DNA of 64,000 nucleotides from contig NYSS01000152.1 in NCBI GenBank assembly GCA_002683135.1, positions 25,583 through 89,582 of the forward strand, given 5' to 3'. Of this stretch, positions 62,072-64,000 are shown piece by piece (position 1 is the first letter of the stretch; each line of letters begins with the position of its first letter). The notes under the pieces were generated by a model. It saw nothing but the letters and a program-made list of their open reading frames with translations, was not told the DNA's origin and made no database searches. The translations under genes were made by a program, and so were the position numbers. This DNA comes from Planctomycetota bacterium. Its GTDB lineage: Bacteria; Planctomycetota; GCA-002687715.

Positions 62072-62115
62072 GCAGGTGCCGCGTCGCGCGCATGACCCCG
62101 CGCAACTCGGGACCA

Positions 62116-62140
62116 GCTCCGTTTCACGGTGGAACGGAGC
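62116..62140 (+). promoter_or_regulatory. Stem-loop in the rpsA leader
   Basis: GCTCCGTTTCAC and GTGGAACGGAGC pair (one G-T wobble) around a single base, so the stem is about 10 bp with a small loop. It ends 28 bases before the rpsA ATG and no T-run follows, so it is not a terminator. A translation-control element is a possibility, because rpsA in E. coli is autoregulated through its leader, but this is not shown. Confidence 0.35.
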
Positions 62141-62168
62141 GAACAGGAATGTGGTCAAGACAACTCAT

Positions 62169-64000
62169 ATGAGCCGTTTGCACGCCCAGAAGTTAGTCAA
62201 GCGCCTGGCGCTTTCCGTAGAGGAAGAAGAGAAGCTCTTGATGGAGGCCCTCGGTGAGTCCGGGGAGAAGCTCCAAGAGGAATCTCTTGAGGACGCTGGC
62301 GTCAGCTTCAAGCCGGACACGATCATGAAGGGGCGGGTCGTACGCGTCAGCGCGGACACCGTTCTCGTCGACATCAAGTACAAATCCGAAGGCCTGATCC
62401 CGCTCGAGGATTGGGGCGAGGAACCTCCCACGGAAGGGGACGAGGTCGAGGTCTATCTCGAAGGGATGGACGACGACGAGGGGATGCTCGAGCTCTCCAA
62501 GCGCAAGGCGGATCGCATCCGCGGCTGGGAGAGGATCGTCGCGACCCACAACGAAGGTGACGCGGTCAAGGGCCTGTGCACCCGCAAGATCAAGGGCGGG
62601 TTGCTCGTCGACATTGGTATTCCGGTGTTCCTGCCCGCGTCCCAGATCGAAATCCGTCGTGCTGGCGACATCGGTCTCTATCTCGGTAAGGAGGTGGAGG
62701 CTCGGATCATCAAGATTGACGAAGCGCGGATGAACATCGTCATTTCGCGGCGCAAGCTCCTGGAGGAGAGCCGTGAGAAGAAGAAGCAGGAGATCCTCGG
62801 TGATCTCGTAGATGGCCAGATCCGCCGCGGGGTGGTGAAGAACATCGCTGATTTCGGCGCCTTCGTTGACCTGGGTGGAATCGACGGACTGCTGCACATC
62901 ACGGACATGTCGTGGGGCCGGATCAACCATCCCAGCGAGATGCTCTCCATCGACGACGTGATCGAGGTCAAGGTGCTCAAGTTCGACCAGGACTCGGAGC
63001 GCATCGCCCTCGGACTCAAGCAGAAGACGCCGTCTCCATGGGAGAACATCGAGAATCGCTACCAGCCGAGCATGAAGGTGCAGGGCGAGGTGGTGAACGT
63101 GATGTCTTACGGCGCCTTCGTGAAGTTGGAGGAGGGCGTAGAGGGGCTCGTCCATGTCTCCGAAATGTCGTGGACGCGGCGCATCAACCACCCGAACGAG
63201 ATGGTGAATCAGGGTGACATCGTCGACATCGTCGTGTTGAACGTGAACTCCCAGAAGCAGGAGATCTCGCTCGGCATGAAGCAGATCGAGGAGAACCCCT
63301 GGGACCTCGTCGAGGAGAAGTACCCGATCGGGACGATCATTCGTGGCCGGGTGCGCAACCTCACCAACTACGGCGCGTTCGTGGAGATCGAGGAGGGTAT
63401 CGACGGCTTGCTGCACGTCAGCGACATGTCGTGGACCCGCAAGGTCAGCCATCCGAACGAGGTCGTCAAGAAGGGCGATGTCCTGGAGGCCATTGTCCTC
63501 TCCGTCGACCAAGAGAAGAAGCGCGTCGCTCTCGGCGTCAAGCAGCTCACCGAGGACCCGTGGGAGTATGACATCCCGAACCGCTACCTCGTCGGCGCGG
63601 ACCTCGAGGGCAAGGTGACCAAAATCACCAACTTCGGTGTGTTCGTGGAACTCGAGGATGACCTGGAAGGCTTGCTGCACATCTCCGAGCTGTCCGAAGC
63701 CAAGGTGGAGAACCCGGAGGAGATCGTCTCCACCGGTGATGTGGTCAAGGTGAAGGTCATCAAGGTGAACCCGGACGAGCGCAAGATCGGCCTCACGCTG
63801 CTCGAAATTCTCGAGTCGCAGGAGGGCAACAAGCTCCCCGAGTACGAGCTGATGGACGACGACGAAACTGCGGAGGACGCCTCTGCTGAGGACGCCTCTG
63901 CTGAGGACGCACCTGCTGAGGACGCCTCTGCTGAGGAGGCACCTGCTGAGGAGGCACCTGCTGAGGAGGCACCTGCTGAGGAGGCACCTGCTGAGGAGGC
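62169..64000 (+). CDS. rpsA: Ribosomal protein S1 with acidic repeat tail (3' end beyond window)
   Basis: At least 610 residues, continuing past the right edge. ATG 62169 gives MSRLHAQKLVKRLAL. Six S1 (OB-fold) domains follow in roughly 50-110, 130-195, 213-283, 300-370, 387-456 and 475-543; domains 3-5 show the RNA-binding pattern G-x-V-x-N-I/V/L-x-x-F/Y-G-A-F-V-x-L/I-E/G-x-x-x-G-L-L/V-H-x-S/T-x-M-S-W. It binds mRNA on the 30S subunit. From residue 568 the tail is acidic repeats AEDAS/AEEAP. The ribosome-binding site before ATG is weak (AAGA), as in E. coli rpsA. Confidence 0.93.
   Translation, partial: MSRLHAQKLVKRLALSVEEEEKLLMEALGESGEKLQEESLEDAGVSFKPDTIMKGRVVRVSADTVLVDIKYKSEGLIPLEDWGEEPPTEGDEVEVYLEGMDDDEGMLELSKRKADRIRGWERIVATHNEGDAVKGLCTRKIKGGLLVDIGIPVFLPASQIEIRRAGDIGLYLGKEVEARIIKIDEARMNIVISRRKLLEESREKKKQEILGDLVDGQIRRGVVKNIADFGAFVDLGGIDGLLHITDMSWGRINHPSEMLSIDDVIEVKVLKFDQDSERIALGLKQKTPSPWENIENRYQPSMKVQGEVVNVMSYGAFVKLEEGVEGLVHVSEMSWTRRINHPNEMVNQGDIVDIVVLNVNSQKQEISLGMKQIEENPWDLVEEKYPIGTIIRGRVRNLTNYGAFVEIEEGIDGLLHVSDMSWTRKVSHPNEVVKKGDVLEAIVLSVDQEKKRVALGVKQLTEDPWEYDIPNRYLVGADLEGKVTKITNFGVFVELEDDLEGLLHISELSEAKVENPEEIVSTGDVVKVKVIKVNPDERKIGLTLLEILESQEGNKLPEYELMDDDETAEDASAEDASAEDAPAEDASAEEAPAEEAPAEEAPAEEAPAEE
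63870..64000 (+). repeat. 15-bp tandem repeats encoding the AED/AEE-type S1 tail
   Basis: From 63870 to the window end, units of 15 bases such as gctgaggacgcctct and gctgaggaggcacct, at least eight and a half, keep the rpsA reading frame (AEDAS, AEDAP, AEEAP). The units change from the GAC-GCC form to the GAG-GCA form along the array, with the most uniform copies at the end, suggesting recent copying at the 3' side. The array continues beyond the window. Confidence 0.92.

Noticed and set aside
62193..63680. 495-codon minus-strand frame opposite rpsA
   Set aside because: Shadow of the clear six-domain S1 gene on the plus strand.

Overview
The window is GC-rich, densely coded bacterial chromosome with frequent GTG/TTG starts and many 4-base (ATGA/GTGA) gene overlaps. 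LpxH indicates a Gram-negative envelope with lipid A. Two sigma-54 activators, an adenosylcobalamin-dependent ribonucleotide reductase, the EboA/EboB pair, secreted proteins with a C-terminal 'SN-L' beta module, and a FemAB/glycosyltransferase group together suggest a Planctomycetota-like organism. That assignment is an inference from gene content; no rRNA or tRNA was seen to confirm it.

Layout. 1-6.9 kb: end of an EboB-like TatD hydrolase and EboA, a secreted lamin-tail protein, then a chain lipoprotein / DUF366 / flippase-like membrane protein / PfkB kinase, and a small beta-propeller protein. 7-8.7 kb (minus): DEAD-box helicase coupled to the ribosome-rescue hydrolase ArfB. 8.9-15 kb: an NYN-domain protein leading a leucine-catabolism operon (methylcrotonyl-CoA carboxylase beta subunit, methylglutaconyl-CoA hydratase, biotin carboxylase, biotin carrier, HMG-CoA lyase). 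15-19.7 kb: cobalamin adenosyltransferase divergent from nrdJ, with a long structured nrdJ leader, and a [2Fe-2S] ferredoxin-like protein. 19.8-25.8 kb: FKBP isomerase, YgfZ, a cysteine desulfurase/A-type carrier pair, and a minus-strand BtpA / cysteine dioxygenase-like / hydrolase operon.

26-35.8 kb: a methyltransferase, a double ABC-2 exporter (ATPase-permease-ATPase-permease), a secreted protein, RecD2 and a GT4 glycosyltransferase. 35.8-43.4 kb: a PilZ protein, an NhaC-type antiporter with an extra exported N-terminal region, a 941-residue surface protein of repeated carboxypeptidase-regulatory-like domains, a 0.74-kb non-coding stretch with two strong hairpins, and a Sua5-arginine phosphatase fusion. 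43.5-47.7 kb: a soluble histidine kinase, a sigma-54 activator, and dnaK behind a sigma-54-type promoter. 47.9-53 kb: a GldA/GldF/GldG/DUF4340 ABC system. 53-55.5 kb (minus): a kinase-like protein and a GGDEF cyclase, both with degenerate receiver domains. 55.9-58.8 kb: two GT2 glycosyltransferases (the second without its DXD motif) and a FemAB-like transferase. 59-64 kb: a second sigma-54 activator, lpxH, cmk and rpsA, which runs off the right edge inside an acidic repeat tail.

No mobile element, CRISPR array, rRNA or tRNA was recognised. The least explained parts are the dnaK promoter region, the nrdJ leader, the non-coding stretch near 42 kb, the catalytically degenerate GT2, and the kinase/cyclase pair with pseudo-receivers.
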